Shown: positions 16,121 to 24,188 of the stretch, one piece after another
Position numbering within the stretch: position 1 is the stretch's first letter
Layout: every line of letters begins with the position of its first letter
Translations under genes and position numbers: made by a program
Notes under the pieces: model-generated
The model's input: the letters and a program-made list of their open reading frames with translations, nothing else
The model's database searches: none
What the model was told of the DNA's origin: nothing
Source of the DNA: Sphingobium sp. Ant17
GTDB taxonomy: Bacteria > Pseudomonadota > Alphaproteobacteria > Sphingomonadales > Sphingomonadaceae
Direction of reading: 5' to 3'
Assembly (NCBI RefSeq): GCF_000588875.1
Contig: NZ_JEMV01000036.1
Span: forward strand, 1 to 41,653
Length of the DNA stretch: 41,653 nucleotides

Positions 16121-16768
16121 ATGGAGCTTACCTTGATCGAGATCGACCAGATCATGTCCGAAATGGCCAGGCGGCGTCCGGTCTTCTGTTCGGAGGCCGA
16201 TCTCCAGCACGAACTCGCCATGGAGCTGCGCTTGCGCCAACCACACAAGCAGATCCGATTGGAATATCCGCTTGGCGGTGACCTGCGCGGAGCGATCGAT
16301 GTCCTCCTCCTTGGGGAGCGACCCTTTGCTCTGGAGTTGAAATATCTCTGCAAGGGGCTTGTTGTCGAGGTTAACGGAGAGCGATTTACACTCCGCCAGC
16401 AGAGCGCCCATGACATTCGGCGCCATGATGTCTGCAAGGATGTCGCGCGAATGGAGGCCTTTGTTCGCCGGACAAACCACGGCGCTGCCGTTCTGGTCGT
16501 TTCAAACGACCCTGCCTATTGGCAACCCCGCCGGCGCACCGATACGGTCGATGCGGCCTTCGATATTGCCGAGGCGAAGGAGCTCGCCGGGACACTCCAA
16601 TGGGGCGCCAGCGCCGGCGCCGGAACGATCAGGGGACGAGATGTCCCTCTGCAGCTGACTGGCCGGTACCCGCTCGTCTGGCGGGACTATTCTGATCTAG
16701 GCGTCATGGCCGGCAGGTTTCGCTACCTGTGGATACCAGTATCGGCTCCGGGGGCCGAGGCTCATTGA
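16121..16768 (+). CDS. PD-(D/E)XK nuclease-like protein, function unknown
   Basis: The 215-residue product shows the restriction-endonuclease-like signature: an early acidic helix (EADLQHELAMELR), then an Asp in GAIDVLLLG followed by ELK in PFALELKYL, fitting E, D and ExK. A later segment (MEAFVRRTNHGAAVLVVSND) fits the core fold. The function is probably DNA cleavage or repair, but no partner gene identifies it. The frame remains open upstream to 15974. The internal ATG giving MELTLIEIDQIM was chosen because similarity to a folded domain begins there, though no clear ribosome site is present. Confidence 0.6.
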   Translation: MELTLIEIDQIMSEMARRRPVFCSEADLQHELAMELRLRQPHKQIRLEYPLGGDLRGAIDVLLLGERPFALELKYLCKGLVVEVNGERFTLRQQSAHDIRRHDVCKDVARMEAFVRRTNHGAAVLVVSNDPAYWQPRRRTDTVDAAFDIAEAKELAGTLQWGASAGAGTIRGRDVPLQLTGRYPLVWRDYSDLGVMAGRFRYLWIPVSAPGAEAH

Positions 16769-16804
16769 CGGAGCGTTGATCGGGATAGCGGCGCGAGCGC
16801 GTTC

Positions 16805-16825
16805 GGGAGGGGAGGGAGAGCAGGG
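16805..16825 (+). repeat. G-rich tract, possible G-quadruplex (copy 1)
   Basis: Four runs of at least three G with loops of 1, 1 and 6 bases lie between the nuclease-like and primase-like genes. Similar tracts recur before other plus-strand genes in the window. Confidence 0.5.
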
Positions 16826-16957
16826 TTGCCGGATGATTTCAAGGCTGCTTCAGCCCTGCGATTGCCAGCACTTGCCTGAACCGCCTGTCCGTCCAAGCCG
16901 TCGTTGAGACTTCGCTCCGGGACCGAGAGCGGCTGGGCCAATCGCTCGGATATCCCC

Positions 16958-17887
16958 ATGGTACGCACCAGCAACAACCGAAGCCCGGAATTAGAGGCGA
17001 TCGGTTCCGACATCGTTAAACGGCTCGGCGGCACATGGAAGCCCGGTGGGGCCATGTGCCTGTGCCCCGCGCACGCGGACCGGGCTCCGAGCCTCTCGGT
17101 GCGGGTCGGGGACCATGCGCTGCTCTTCAAATGCTTCGCCGGTTGCGACACGCGTGACGTCATCCACGAGATCCTGCGCCTCGACGAAAATGCCCTTCAC
17201 CATGTCGAGAAAGCCGCAAAGGCGTCCTCAGCCATAGGAAAGGATTTGTGGCGGCGCCAGCGTGCGCAACGCATTTGGGACGATGCTCGGCCGCTCAGCG
17301 GGACGCCGGCCGAACTATACTTACGGCGCCGTCGCATTGCCATTCTGCCGCGCGCGCTCCGTTTCCATCCCCGCACACCTCTAGGCCAAGCCGACGCGGT
17401 GGATTTCCGTCCCGCAATGATCGCGGCGCTGCACGACGGCGGTTCCCACCCCGACGGGCGCTTCGTGGCGATCCAGCGGACCTTCTTCGACCGCGATGAC
17501 GCACGCCGCGCCCGCGACCTGTCCGATCCAAGGATGATGCTCGGGCGGCCCGATCGCGCCGCCGTGATGCTCGCTCCAGCGACATTCGTTCTTGGTCTTG
17601 CCGAGGGCATCGAGACCGCGCTCTCGGCGATGATCCTGTTCGGCATTCCGGTATGGGCGACGCTGGGCAGCGACCGTCTGCACCAGGTTGCGATACCCGA
17701 TTACGTGAGGCGGCTCGTCCTCTTCCCAGACAATGACATAGCGGGCGAGATCGGCGCCGCGAGCGCGATCGAGGTCTACGCGATGCCCGGACGCCTCATC
17801 GAGACCGAATACCCGCCGATGGGCTTCAAAGACTGGAACGACGTGCTGCGATTGGGAGGGGAGCGAATGAAGAGGCTGGCGAGCTAG
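16958..17887 (+). CDS. CHC2/TOPRIM primase-like protein
   Basis: Starting at MVRTSNNRSP, the 309-residue protein has an N-terminal DnaG-like zinc ribbon (Cys34, Cys36, His39, Cys59, Cys63 in CLCPAH and FKCFAGC) and a C-terminal TOPRIM domain with the catalytic Glu in LGLAEGIETALSA and the acidic pair in LVLFPDNDIAG. Proteins of this DUF7146/toprim type are common on alphaproteobacterial plasmids and are thought to prime or process DNA during replication or transfer. An 18-codon extension upstream is open but looks non-coding. It follows the nuclease-like gene on the same strand. Confidence 0.85.
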   Translation: MVRTSNNRSPELEAIGSDIVKRLGGTWKPGGAMCLCPAHADRAPSLSVRVGDHALLFKCFAGCDTRDVIHEILRLDENALHHVEKAAKASSAIGKDLWRRQRAQRIWDDARPLSGTPAELYLRRRRIAILPRALRFHPRTPLGQADAVDFRPAMIAALHDGGSHPDGRFVAIQRTFFDRDDARRARDLSDPRMMLGRPDRAAVMLAPATFVLGLAEGIETALSAMILFGIPVWATLGSDRLHQVAIPDYVRRLVLFPDNDIAGEIGAASAIEVYAMPGRLIETEYPPMGFKDWNDVLRLGGERMKRLAS

Positions 17888-18015
17888 TGGTCAAAATCGG
17901 ACGCTTGGCACTCGGCACAGGCATGGCGGAACGACAATGAGTGGTGGTGAACGGTCTGACCGTTTCCGGGGACACGGCGGGCGATAGTTGTCGCCATCAT
18001 CGGGCGCCGAATCGA

Positions 18016-18480
18016 CTACAGGTGAAGGCCGAGGAAGGATGCGCCGGGGACCGGATTGAACGAGATCGGCTCCGCCGGTACGAAGCCGAACGCCGCATAG
18101 AGTTTACGAGCAGAGACGGACTTTTCCTGCACGTCGAGCCTCATTTCGCGGTATCCAACACCGCGAGCCTCCGCGATCAATCGTTCCACTAGCTTTTGGC
18201 CCACGTTACTGCCTCGTGCGGAAGGGCGCACATACAACCGCTTCATCTCGCATATGGCGGTGCTGACTTCGCGCAATGCGATGCAGCCTTCGATTTCGCC
18301 GTCTCGATCTGCAAGCAACACGCATCCTTTGGGTGCTGCATACTTGCCGGGCAAATTTGCGAACTCGGTGTCATTTCCCTGATAGTCGAGATTGACCGGG
18401 GAGTTTGCAATGAACTCACGCCAGATGCTCAGCACCGAAGCTGTGTCATCGGGAAAGATCGCGTACCTGATGATCGTCAT
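18016..18480 (-). CDS. GNAT-family N-acetyltransferase
   Basis: The 154-residue protein shows the GNAT fold: IEGCIALREV (strand pair), CEMKRLYVRPSARGSNVGQKL (acetyl-CoA pyrophosphate loop R-x-x-G-x-G/A type) and SARKLYAAFGFVPAEPI. It would transfer an acetyl group from acetyl-CoA, and the substrate is unknown. It is alone on the minus strand between the primase-like gene and an Ala/Lys-rich ORF, so context gives no clue. Confidence 0.88.
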   Translation of the reverse strand: MTIIRYAIFPDDTASVLSIWREFIANSPVNLDYQGNDTEFANLPGKYAAPKGCVLLADRDGEIEGCIALREVSTAICEMKRLYVRPSARGSNVGQKLVERLIAEARGVGYREMRLDVQEKSVSARKLYAAFGFVPAEPISFNPVPGASFLGLHL

Positions 18481-18589
18481 AGCATGGGAGGTTAGCGACG
18501 ATCATGGCGGCAATTGGACGAGGTCGTGGCAGCTCTGGAACGGCAGAGAATGGGGCGACAGTTGGGTGCCAAGCGTAAGATTTTCACCA

Positions 18590-18901
18590 CTAGCCGGCCG
18601 CAGGCGCCTCGACGGGCGCTGTATCCGGTAGCGTCGCTGCAGCGTCGCCGGCCTTCGGTGCCCGGCTCCGTCTGGGCTTCGGTGCGGCCTTGGCCGCAAT
18701 GGGCTTGGCGTCGCGATTCGCCGCATTACGCTTGGCATTCTTTGGCGCGACCGCCGCGGCTTCCACCGACGCAGCCTTTGTTCGAGCGAGCCGAACCGGT
18801 ACGGCCTTAGCGGGAGCAGCCTCGACAGCAACCGGCATATGTGGACGGCTCCCTCTTGCAAGAGGCTGAGAGGATAATTTGATCGGATCGCTTGCGATCA
18901 T
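18590..18901 (-). CDS. Ala/Lys/Pro-rich hypothetical protein
   Basis: The 103-residue product from MIASDPIKL is very rich in Ala, Lys, Arg and Pro (APKAVPVRLARTKAASVEAA, KRNAANRDAKPIAAKAAPKP) and resembles disordered histone-H1-like tails. It has no catalytic motif. It might bind DNA nonspecifically, but the composition could also arise from high G+C random coding. The frame is open a further 24 codons upstream. It lies downstream of the IS110 transposase. Confidence 0.4.
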   Translation of the reverse strand: MIASDPIKLSSQPLARGSRPHMPVAVEAAPAKAVPVRLARTKAASVEAAAVAPKNAKRNAANRDAKPIAAKAAPKPRRSRAPKAGDAAATLPDTAPVEAPAAG

Positions 18902-19099
18902 ATGTCCGGCCTTTTGTTGCGGCCACTGAGGACCGCTGGCCAAGATGGTTTCCGCAGCACAAGCTCCTAACACTGCCGCGGCCTAGAAGGCCATTGCCGG
19001 TTGCGGATTGTCTTGGGCCTTGGATCGATCGATCACACCATCTACTCGTTTCTTGCAAGATCCGGCATCAGGTCAACACGATAGCGCCTAGGATTTGCT

Positions 19100-20218
19100 C
19101 ATCGTGTTTGGCTGATTCCTTTCACGCTGCGGCGGCTTGAACTGCCCGCGTAGTGCTTCGATGATACTGCTCGCCACTCACCATCATCTTCCAGGCGATC
19201 CGAGCGATCTTGTTGGCAAGAGCCACCGCTACAAGCTTCGGCTTTTTCCGATCAAGCAAGCCCAGGAGCCAGGGAGAGGCGTTCCGGCCTCGCGTCCGGC
19301 GAACATGGCCAATGACCGCAGTTGCTCCGACGATCAGTGTGCTTCTGAGCAACTCATCACCAGCCCGCGTGATGCCCCCAAGCCTGGTCTTGCCAGCGGT
19401 CGAATGATCTTTGGGCGTAAGCCCCATCCAGGCCGCAAAATCACGCCCGGACTTGAACAGCCGCGGATCGGGCGTCTTCATCATCAGGAAGGAGGCGCCG
19501 ATCGGTCCAACACCTGGGATCTTGGCCAATCGCTGGCTGCATTCATTGCTGCGATGCCATGCCATCAGCTTCTCCTCGACCCGCTCGATCTCGCACTTAA
19601 GGGCACCGTACTCCTCCGCATGGAGCGCGAACAGTTCACGCGCCAAAGCTGGGATTGTCTCATCCGCGGCTATCGTTTCAAGCAAGGGCTCGATCCTGCA
19701 CATTCCGGTTGCCGTGGTCACGCCAAACTCGGCCGCGAACCCGCGGATTGCGTTCGCAAGCTGAGTGCGCCGCTTAATCAGACGTGCGCGCATGCCTACC
19801 AGCATGAGCGCGGCCTGCTGGTCTGGGGTCTTCGCTGGCACGAAGCGCATCGTCGGGCGACTCATCGCCTCGCACAGCGCCTCGGCGTCAGCTGCGTCAT
19901 TCTTGCCTCGCTTCACGTAAGGCTTGGCCAACTGCGGAGCGATCAACTTCACCTCATGACCGAACGAACCCAACAGCCGCGCCCAATGGTGGGAAGCTCC
20001 ACAGGCCTCGATCGCGACGACCGTCGGCGGCAGCTTTTCAAAAAACCTGATCATCTCGCGGCGGCTCAGCTGCTTGCGTAACACCGGTCGTTCCGAAGCA
20101 TCTACGCCATGCAACTGGAAAACGCTCTTTGACGTGTCGATGCCGATGCGGATAATATTTGTCACGGGCGGCTCCTTCATGTGAGTGTTTCAACGACCTC
20201 ATCCTGGCACATCACGAT
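19100..20218 (-). mobile_element. IS110-family insertion sequence, ends tentative
   Basis: The element is defined by its transposase. A 7-base inverted match (CATCGTG at 19100-19106 and CACGATG at 20212-20218) flanks the gene at 16 and 32 bases. I use it as a provisional boundary. IS110 elements lack long terminal repeats and usually make no target duplication, so the true ends may lie further out. A noncoding bridge RNA would be expected on one side. Confidence 0.5.
19122..20180 (-). CDS. IS110-family transposase
   Basis: The 352-residue protein begins with the DEDD RuvC-like domain: Asp in RIGIDTSKSVFQ, Glu in VVAIEACGASHHWA, and the Asp pair in KRGKNDAADAEALCEA. A coiled region follows, and then the C-terminal Transposase_20 domain (RLAKIPGVGPIGASFLM, DFAAWMGLTPKDHSTAGKTR, GDELLRSTLIVGA). 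This family uses a RuvC-type nuclease with a serine and, in characterised members, a bridge RNA. Full length with all motifs suggests it is active. Its ATG overlaps the stop of the MucR-type gene by ATGA, probably a by-product of insertion. Confidence 0.95.
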   Translation of the reverse strand: MKEPPVTNIIRIGIDTSKSVFQLHGVDASERPVLRKQLSRREMIRFFEKLPPTVVAIEACGASHHWARLLGSFGHEVKLIAPQLAKPYVKRGKNDAADAEALCEAMSRPTMRFVPAKTPDQQAALMLVGMRARLIKRRTQLANAIRGFAAEFGVTTATGMCRIEPLLETIAADETIPALARELFALHAEEYGALKCEIERVEEKLMAWHRSNECSQRLAKIPGVGPIGASFLMMKTPDPRLFKSGRDFAAWMGLTPKDHSTAGKTRLGGITRAGDELLRSTLIVGATAVIGHVRRTRGRNASPWLLGLLDRKKPKLVAVALANKIARIAWKMMVSGEQYHRSTTRAVQAAAA

Positions 20219-20752
20219 GCCGTTGGGAGCCGTCCAACCCAACACTGCCGCTTCTGCGACACTTGCCGGCGCGGCTTCGGGTTCGGGCGCTGGAGGCGGC
20301 GACACGCCCTTGCGCTTTCCACCCAATCCAAGCCGCATCGCGACTTCGCGCCGCGCCGCGGAATAGCCCGGCGCGACCATCGGATAGTCGGCGGACAGGC
20401 CATAGCGCGCGCGATATTCGGCCGGCGTCAGTCCATGCGTCGAGAGATGACGCTTGAGCGCCTTGTATGGCTTCCCGTCGATCAGGCTCAGGATCTGGTC
20501 GGGCGAGGCAAGGCTTTCCTCCACCGTCACGGCCGGCCTGAAATCGGATGCGGGAGCGGGGACTTCGACCCCGTCTTCCTCGGTCTTCACTTCGGGCGCC
20601 GAGGCAGCGACTGGTGCGCCGCCCAGCAGGGCCCGTCGTGTGCCCTCGACGAGTGCAGGCAGTTCGCTGCTTGGGACGGTGTTGTTCGCAAAATAAGCGC
20701 TGAGTAGCGTCACGGTCAAAGACATGACGCCCGCTTCTTCGGTCTCGGCCAT
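20177..20752 (-). CDS. MucR/Ros-family transcriptional regulator, 3' end probably altered by IS110
   Basis: The protein starts at MAETEEAGV (AAGGA about eight bases upstream) and has the MucR domain at residues about 85-145: SPDQILSLIDGKPYKALKRH, LTPAEYRARYGLSADYPMVA, and YSAARREVAMRLGLGGKRKG. MucR proteins are global zinc-finger-like regulators of alphaproteobacteria. As in many sphingomonad members, the first zinc Cys is replaced. The tail after GGKRKG (ending WTAPNGIVMCQDEVVETLT) is unlike the usual Lys/Ala-rich ending and runs to the transposase start, so it may be supplied by the insertion sequence. The DNA-binding domain itself is intact. Confidence 0.82.
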   Translation of the reverse strand: MAETEEAGVMSLTVTLLSAYFANNTVPSSELPALVEGTRRALLGGAPVAASAPEVKTEEDGVEVPAPASDFRPAVTVEESLASPDQILSLIDGKPYKALKRHLSTHGLTPAEYRARYGLSADYPMVAPGYSAARREVAMRLGLGGKRKGVSPPPAPEPEAAPASVAEAAVLGWTAPNGIVMCQDEVVETLT

Positions 20753-20850
20753 GCAACGTCCTTCTTCTGGCTGGAAATAGCGGTCTTGAACCGGGCTCAC
20801 TTGCGCAAGCGTAAACGACAAGTGCCGAAATTCATCGCGCGAGTCAAAAA

Positions 20851-20865
20851 GGGAGGGGAGGAGGG
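20851..20865 (+). repeat. G-rich tract (copy 2)
   Basis: GGGAGGGGAGGAGGG lies upstream of the 21113 gene. Its composition and order match the other G-rich tracts, but there are only three runs of three or more G. Confidence 0.4.
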
Positions 20866-21059
20866 CGGTCATGGTTGGCGTGGTTATTGGGCCGCGCAGT
20901 ATCGTCCTGGAGAAGGCCCATGGCGGATCGGTTCCCGCGTAAATAGCCATCGACGGGCAAATCCCGCTCGCATGTATTTCCGAACTCATTCGGCATGTTC
21001 GCACTCGGTCAGCTGCGGACCACGGTGCGGCCCCTCCAGTTTCAACCCCGCTCATGCTC

Positions 21060-21094
21060 GGCGGCTTCGACCTTGGTCGGAGCCGCCCTTTTCG
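21060..21094 (+). terminator. Strong hairpin followed by T-rich stretch, terminator or attenuator
   Basis: GGCGGCT...AGCCGCC forms a stem (21060-21066 with 21081-21087), extended inside by CGAC/GTCG, followed by CTTTTCGTTTCG. It lies directly before the ribosome site of the 21113 gene, so it may attenuate that transcript rather than end an upstream gene. Confidence 0.5.
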
Positions 21095-21112
21095 TTTCGA
21101 AAGGAAGTCATC

Positions 21113-21319
21113 ATGCACGCATCTTCGCACATCGAGCTCCACAGCTTCACCGTCGAGATCGAATTCTCAAGCGGCGGTGAGCCCTATGCAACCGAGACCT
21201 ACAAGGTCGAGGCCACCGACTGGTATCGCGCGCAGCGTGACGCGCTCGAGATGTCGGTCAGCAGTCCCTATGACAATGTTCGCATCCCCGACCTCACCCG
21301 CCGCGTGATCACGCGATAA
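21113..21319 (+). CDS. Small hypothetical protein
   Basis: The 68-residue product has an AAAGGAAG ribosome site about seven bases before its ATG. The sequence alternates polar and hydrophobic residues (HIELHSFTVEIEFSSGGEPY) and looks like a small beta-sheet protein with a C-terminal DNA-binding-like basic end (IPDLTRRVITR). I do not recognise it. It sits behind an attenuator-like hairpin, 279 bases before the PRTRC parB gene, and may be regulated with it. Confidence 0.6.
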   Translation: MHASSHIELHSFTVEIEFSSGGEPYATETYKVEATDWYRAQRDALEMSVSSPYDNVRIPDLTRRVITR

Positions 21320-21424
21320 CCAACGGCGCAAGTGACGCGCACCGTGCGAGATTTCTCAACGCTCGACGTGGGGAAGCTCAACCCATTCGAAAACGACTGC
21401 CCCTCCACCGGGCCCTCCGGCCAC

Positions 21425-21443
21425 GGGAGGGAAGGGGGAGGGG
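21425..21443 (+). repeat. G-rich tract, possible G-quadruplex (copy 3)
   Basis: Four G-runs (3, 3, 5 and 4) are separated by one or two A residues. The tract lies 155 bases before the PRTRC parB gene. Confidence 0.5.
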
Positions 21444-21598
21444 TAATGGTGATCCGACCGAGGTTGCCGTCATCCCCACCAATTCGGTGACCTGACCGAT
21501 ATCGATCGCGCGACTTCGCCATCGACAGCTCGACCCGCAGCAGCCGCACACACGGCCCGGCACGACGGGGCCTGTCACATTCCACGAGGAGATCAGCC

Positions 21599-23236
21599 AT
21601 GGACGTACCGCAACCGACCTATCCCACCACGCTGCGACTCTCCAGGATCGTAAAGGGGGATAACCCCCGCCGCTATTTCGACCAGAAAAAGCATGATGAT
21701 CTCGTAGCCTCGATCCGGCTGCGTGGCGTGCTCCAGCCCATCCTGCTTCGTCCGAAGGGCGACGTCTTCTCCATCGTCGCCGGCGAGCGCCGCTACCGGG
21801 CCGCGCTGGAAGCCTATGGTCCTGACGGTCACGTTCCTGTCGTCATCCGCGAAATGACCGATCAGGAAGCACTCGAAGCCGCGATCGCCGAGAATGACGA
21901 CCGTGACGACCCTTCGGAAACCGAGCAGGCGGATGCCGCCGTCCGCTACCTCGCAGCGTGCCAGGGCGACCGTGCCGAAGCCGCAGGACGGCTCGGTTGG
22001 TCCCGGGCCAAGCTCGATCGCCGCCTGGCGCTCGCCGAGCTCAACGACTCCGTCAAGCTCGCACTCGATGAACGCCGGATCAAGATCGGGCATGCCGAGC
22101 TGCTCGCGGCCGTGCCCGGCGACAAGCAGGACAAGGCCCTCGAAACGATCCTGAGCGCCGGCCTCGACGTCGCCAAGACGCGCGAACTGCTCATGCGCGT
22201 CACGCAGAACCTTGGCAACGCCTGCTTCGATAAGACCGAATGCACCACCTGCCCGTTCAACTCGGGTGCGCAGCGCGTCCTCTTCGAAACCCATGTCGAC
22301 GACGGGCACTGCACCAATCCGACATGCTTCGAGTTGAAGACCCAAACCGCCGAAATGATCCGTTTCGAGGAGCAGGAACGCGCCGAGAAGGCAGCAAGGG
22401 CCGCGGCTCCGCCTGCTGGCGATGACGGTGATCACGACGAACAAGAGCCGTCCGTCGACGATACCGCGTCGGCGGGAGACTCCCGACATCCGTCAGCCGA
22501 CGATGCCCGATCCTCCGGCGGGAACGAGACGCGCTCATCCGCCCGTTCGCCCTCGGTCCCTTCCGCGAGCAGCACGTCGACCGCGCACAAGCAGACCGTC
22601 ACGGCCCAATCGATCGCGCGACGCATCACCGACCTGCGCGAGGCGACATGGCGAACCGCGCTCGCGCGTGCGCTTGCCGGCAATGGTGGCCGCGCCCACA
22701 CGACGATCCTCGTCGCCGCGATGTCCGGCACGCTCTCGCAGATCAAGGCCGAGACCCTGACCTCGCGCGCCGGCTTGCTGGTCGGCGCCTCCTTCCCGGA
22801 CCTTGACTATGGCGCCAAGATCACCGCGATCCAGGCGCTGCCCAACCGCCAGGCGGAAGTCGTGCTTTCGATCATCGGCGCCGCCTACGCCAAGGATGTT
22901 CTCGCCTTCGGGCATGTCGCCGACCTCGCAAGGGTCTTCGAGGTCGACCTGCGCGACAGCTGGCAGGTCGATCAGGCGTTCCTCGAACGCTACACCAAGG
23001 ACGAGCTCAAATTCATCGCCCAGGAATGCGGTCTGGTCGCTCATATTGGCGAGAAGGCCTTCGCCAGGCTCCTCACCTCCAAGAGGGTCGACCTCATCGC
23101 GGGCATGCTCAACCGAACCGGGTTCGATTGGGCCGGCCGTCTGCCGAGCGCCATGACGCTCGACGGCCAATATGGCCCGCCTCCGATCCGTGCCGTCCCG
23201 CCGGCCCAAGCGCCGATCCCCGAAATCGCTGCCTGA
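21599..23236 (+). CDS. PRTRC system ParB-family protein
   Basis: The 545-residue protein opens with a ParB/Srx-type nuclease-binding domain: LRLSRIVKGDNPRRYFDQKK, IRLRGVLQPILLRP, FSIVAGERRYRAA (the GERRxRA box), and an acidic helix. An HTH-like part follows (AAGRLGWSRAKLDRRLALAEL), then a Cys cluster (CFDKTECTTCPFNSG, HCTNPTCFE) that may bind metal, a low-complexity Asp/Ser linker at about 275-330, and a helical C-terminal domain. The order followed by E, C, F, B, A and ThiF identifies it as the parB of a PRTRC cassette. GAGGAG precedes the ATG. It is expected to bind DNA and could help plasmid maintenance. Confidence 0.92.
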   Translation: MDVPQPTYPTTLRLSRIVKGDNPRRYFDQKKHDDLVASIRLRGVLQPILLRPKGDVFSIVAGERRYRAALEAYGPDGHVPVVIREMTDQEALEAAIAENDDRDDPSETEQADAAVRYLAACQGDRAEAAGRLGWSRAKLDRRLALAELNDSVKLALDERRIKIGHAELLAAVPGDKQDKALETILSAGLDVAKTRELLMRVTQNLGNACFDKTECTTCPFNSGAQRVLFETHVDDGHCTNPTCFELKTQTAEMIRFEEQERAEKAARAAAPPAGDDGDHDEQEPSVDDTASAGDSRHPSADDARSSGGNETRSSARSPSVPSASSTSTAHKQTVTAQSIARRITDLREATWRTALARALAGNGGRAHTTILVAAMSGTLSQIKAETLTSRAGLLVGASFPDLDYGAKITAIQALPNRQAEVVLSIIGAAYAKDVLAFGHVADLARVFEVDLRDSWQVDQAFLERYTKDELKFIAQECGLVAHIGEKAFARLLTSKRVDLIAGMLNRTGFDWAGRLPSAMTLDGQYGPPPIRAVPPAQAPIPEIAA

Positions 23237-23274
23237 CCCGCACCCACGCTCTTCCAGGACAAGGACTGACCACC

Positions 23275-23706
23275 ATGCTGATTGCAAGCCTGCTCCCGCT
23301 GCTCACCCGCTACTCGCTCGGCTTCGACCTCATCGCCGGCCCCGACGACACCGTCACCCTGACCGTCATTCCCCGCAAAGCGGAAGGCCCGGGTTCCAAG
23401 CTCGAATCCGGCGAAACCCGGCCGATCTCGATCACGGCGAGCGCCGCCGAGATCGATGCGGAACTCGCCAAGGGGCCGGACGGCGCGCTCGGGCAGCTCA
23501 TCGCTTCGCGCAAGACGCTCGCCGACCAACTCGCCGAGCAACGGCAGGTGGCCGAAGACGCGAAGGCCGCCGCCGCGGAAGCCGCGAAGGCGAAGACCGC
23601 GCCGCCGCCGCCCAGGTCGACCGCGCACGCCGTCGCCACGAAACCTGCGGCCCCGAACAGTCCGCCGGCCAACGCAAAGCCGGACGAACCCGCCAGCCTC
23701 TTCTGA
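23275..23706 (+). CDS. PRTRC system protein E
   Basis: The 143-residue protein has a folded N-terminal part (MLIASLLPLLTRYSLGFDLI, VTLTVIPRKA), a short conserved stretch (RPISITASAAEIDAELAKG) and a coiled Ala/Glu/Lys-rich tail ending in a Pro-rich disordered segment. Position right after parB and the N-terminal sequence match PRTRC protein E, whose biochemical role is unknown. It starts 38 bases after the parB stop and belongs to the same transcription unit. Confidence 0.85.
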   Translation: MLIASLLPLLTRYSLGFDLIAGPDDTVTLTVIPRKAEGPGSKLESGETRPISITASAAEIDAELAKGPDGALGQLIASRKTLADQLAEQRQVAEDAKAAAAEAAKAKTAPPPPRSTAHAVATKPAAPNSPPANAKPDEPASLF

Positions 23707-23754
23707 CGGACGTCGCTCAGCCTGCTCCACGATCACAAGCCCGAGAGACTAACC

Positions 23755-23961
23755 ATGAAGATCAATCATCTCACCCGCACATATAGATATGACGGCATCG
23801 ACCTTCCGGTGCCGCCGCACCTCGCGAACGACCCGGAAGGCCTGCGCGCCTACCATGCCACGCTCTATCCGGCGATCCTCAACGCCGAGATCGCGGATGC
23901 CGGCGTGTCGGGCAGCGCGCACGTCACCGAATATCGCCGCGCCGTCGGCACCAAGGGCTGA
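23755..23961 (+). CDS. PRTRC system protein C, small protein ending in Gly
   Basis: The 68-residue protein (MKINHLTRTYRYDGIDLPVP onward) is the PRTRC protein C by size, position and its RxYRYDGI...LPxP N-terminus. Its last residue is Gly (VGTKG). In a cassette holding an E1-like ThiF and a JAMM peptidase, a small protein ending in Gly could be a ubiquitin-like modifier, but this is inference. Confidence 0.85.
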   Translation: MKINHLTRTYRYDGIDLPVPPHLANDPEGLRAYHATLYPAILNAEIADAGVSGSAHVTEYRRAVGTKG

Positions 23962-23963
23962 TC

Positions 23964-24188
23964 ATGCCCCACGGCAAGCGCGCGGCCATTCCGGCAGCGC
24001 CCCGCAAGACGCTCCTCCAATGGATCGAGTCCGACGATGGCGACACGACCGACTTCACCTCGCCTGCCTGCAGCACGCACGTCCAGGCCCTCCACGCGCG
24101 GCTTCTCCTCGACCCGGAAGACCACTCGAGCGAAGCCACCGAGCCGCTTCAACCGCCTCCGGGCCTCAGCCTCCCGCCCCTCGGCTGA
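23964..24188 (+). CDS. Small PRTRC-associated ORF overlapping protein F
   Basis: This 74-codon ORF begins two bases after the protein C stop. Its codons are strongly G/C-ending throughout, as in neighbouring real genes, more so than the overlapping start of the F frame. The product has an acidic patch (WIESDDGDTTDFTSP) and a proline-rich end (PLQPPPGLSLPPLG). It may be a separate small protein. Alternatively, it may be the true N-terminus of protein F joined by a frameshift near 24180. Confidence 0.5.
   Translation: MPHGKRAAIPAAPRKTLLQWIESDDGDTTDFTSPACSTHVQALHARLLLDPEDHSSEATEPLQPPPGLSLPPLG

Larger units (their letters stand above)
20753..21112. other. Divergent intergenic region between MucR-type gene and 21113 gene
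   Basis: These 360 bases hold no convincing gene. They contain the upstream control region of the leftward MucR-type gene, a G-rich tract at 20851-20865, and a strong hairpin at 21060-21087. A short palindrome TTGCGCAA lies near 20800, within reach of the MucR start, and could be a binding site. No clear -35/-10 pair was identified. Confidence 0.4.

Noticed and set aside
19137..20081. 314-codon plus-strand frame
   Set aside because: It lies entirely antisense to the IS110 transposase.
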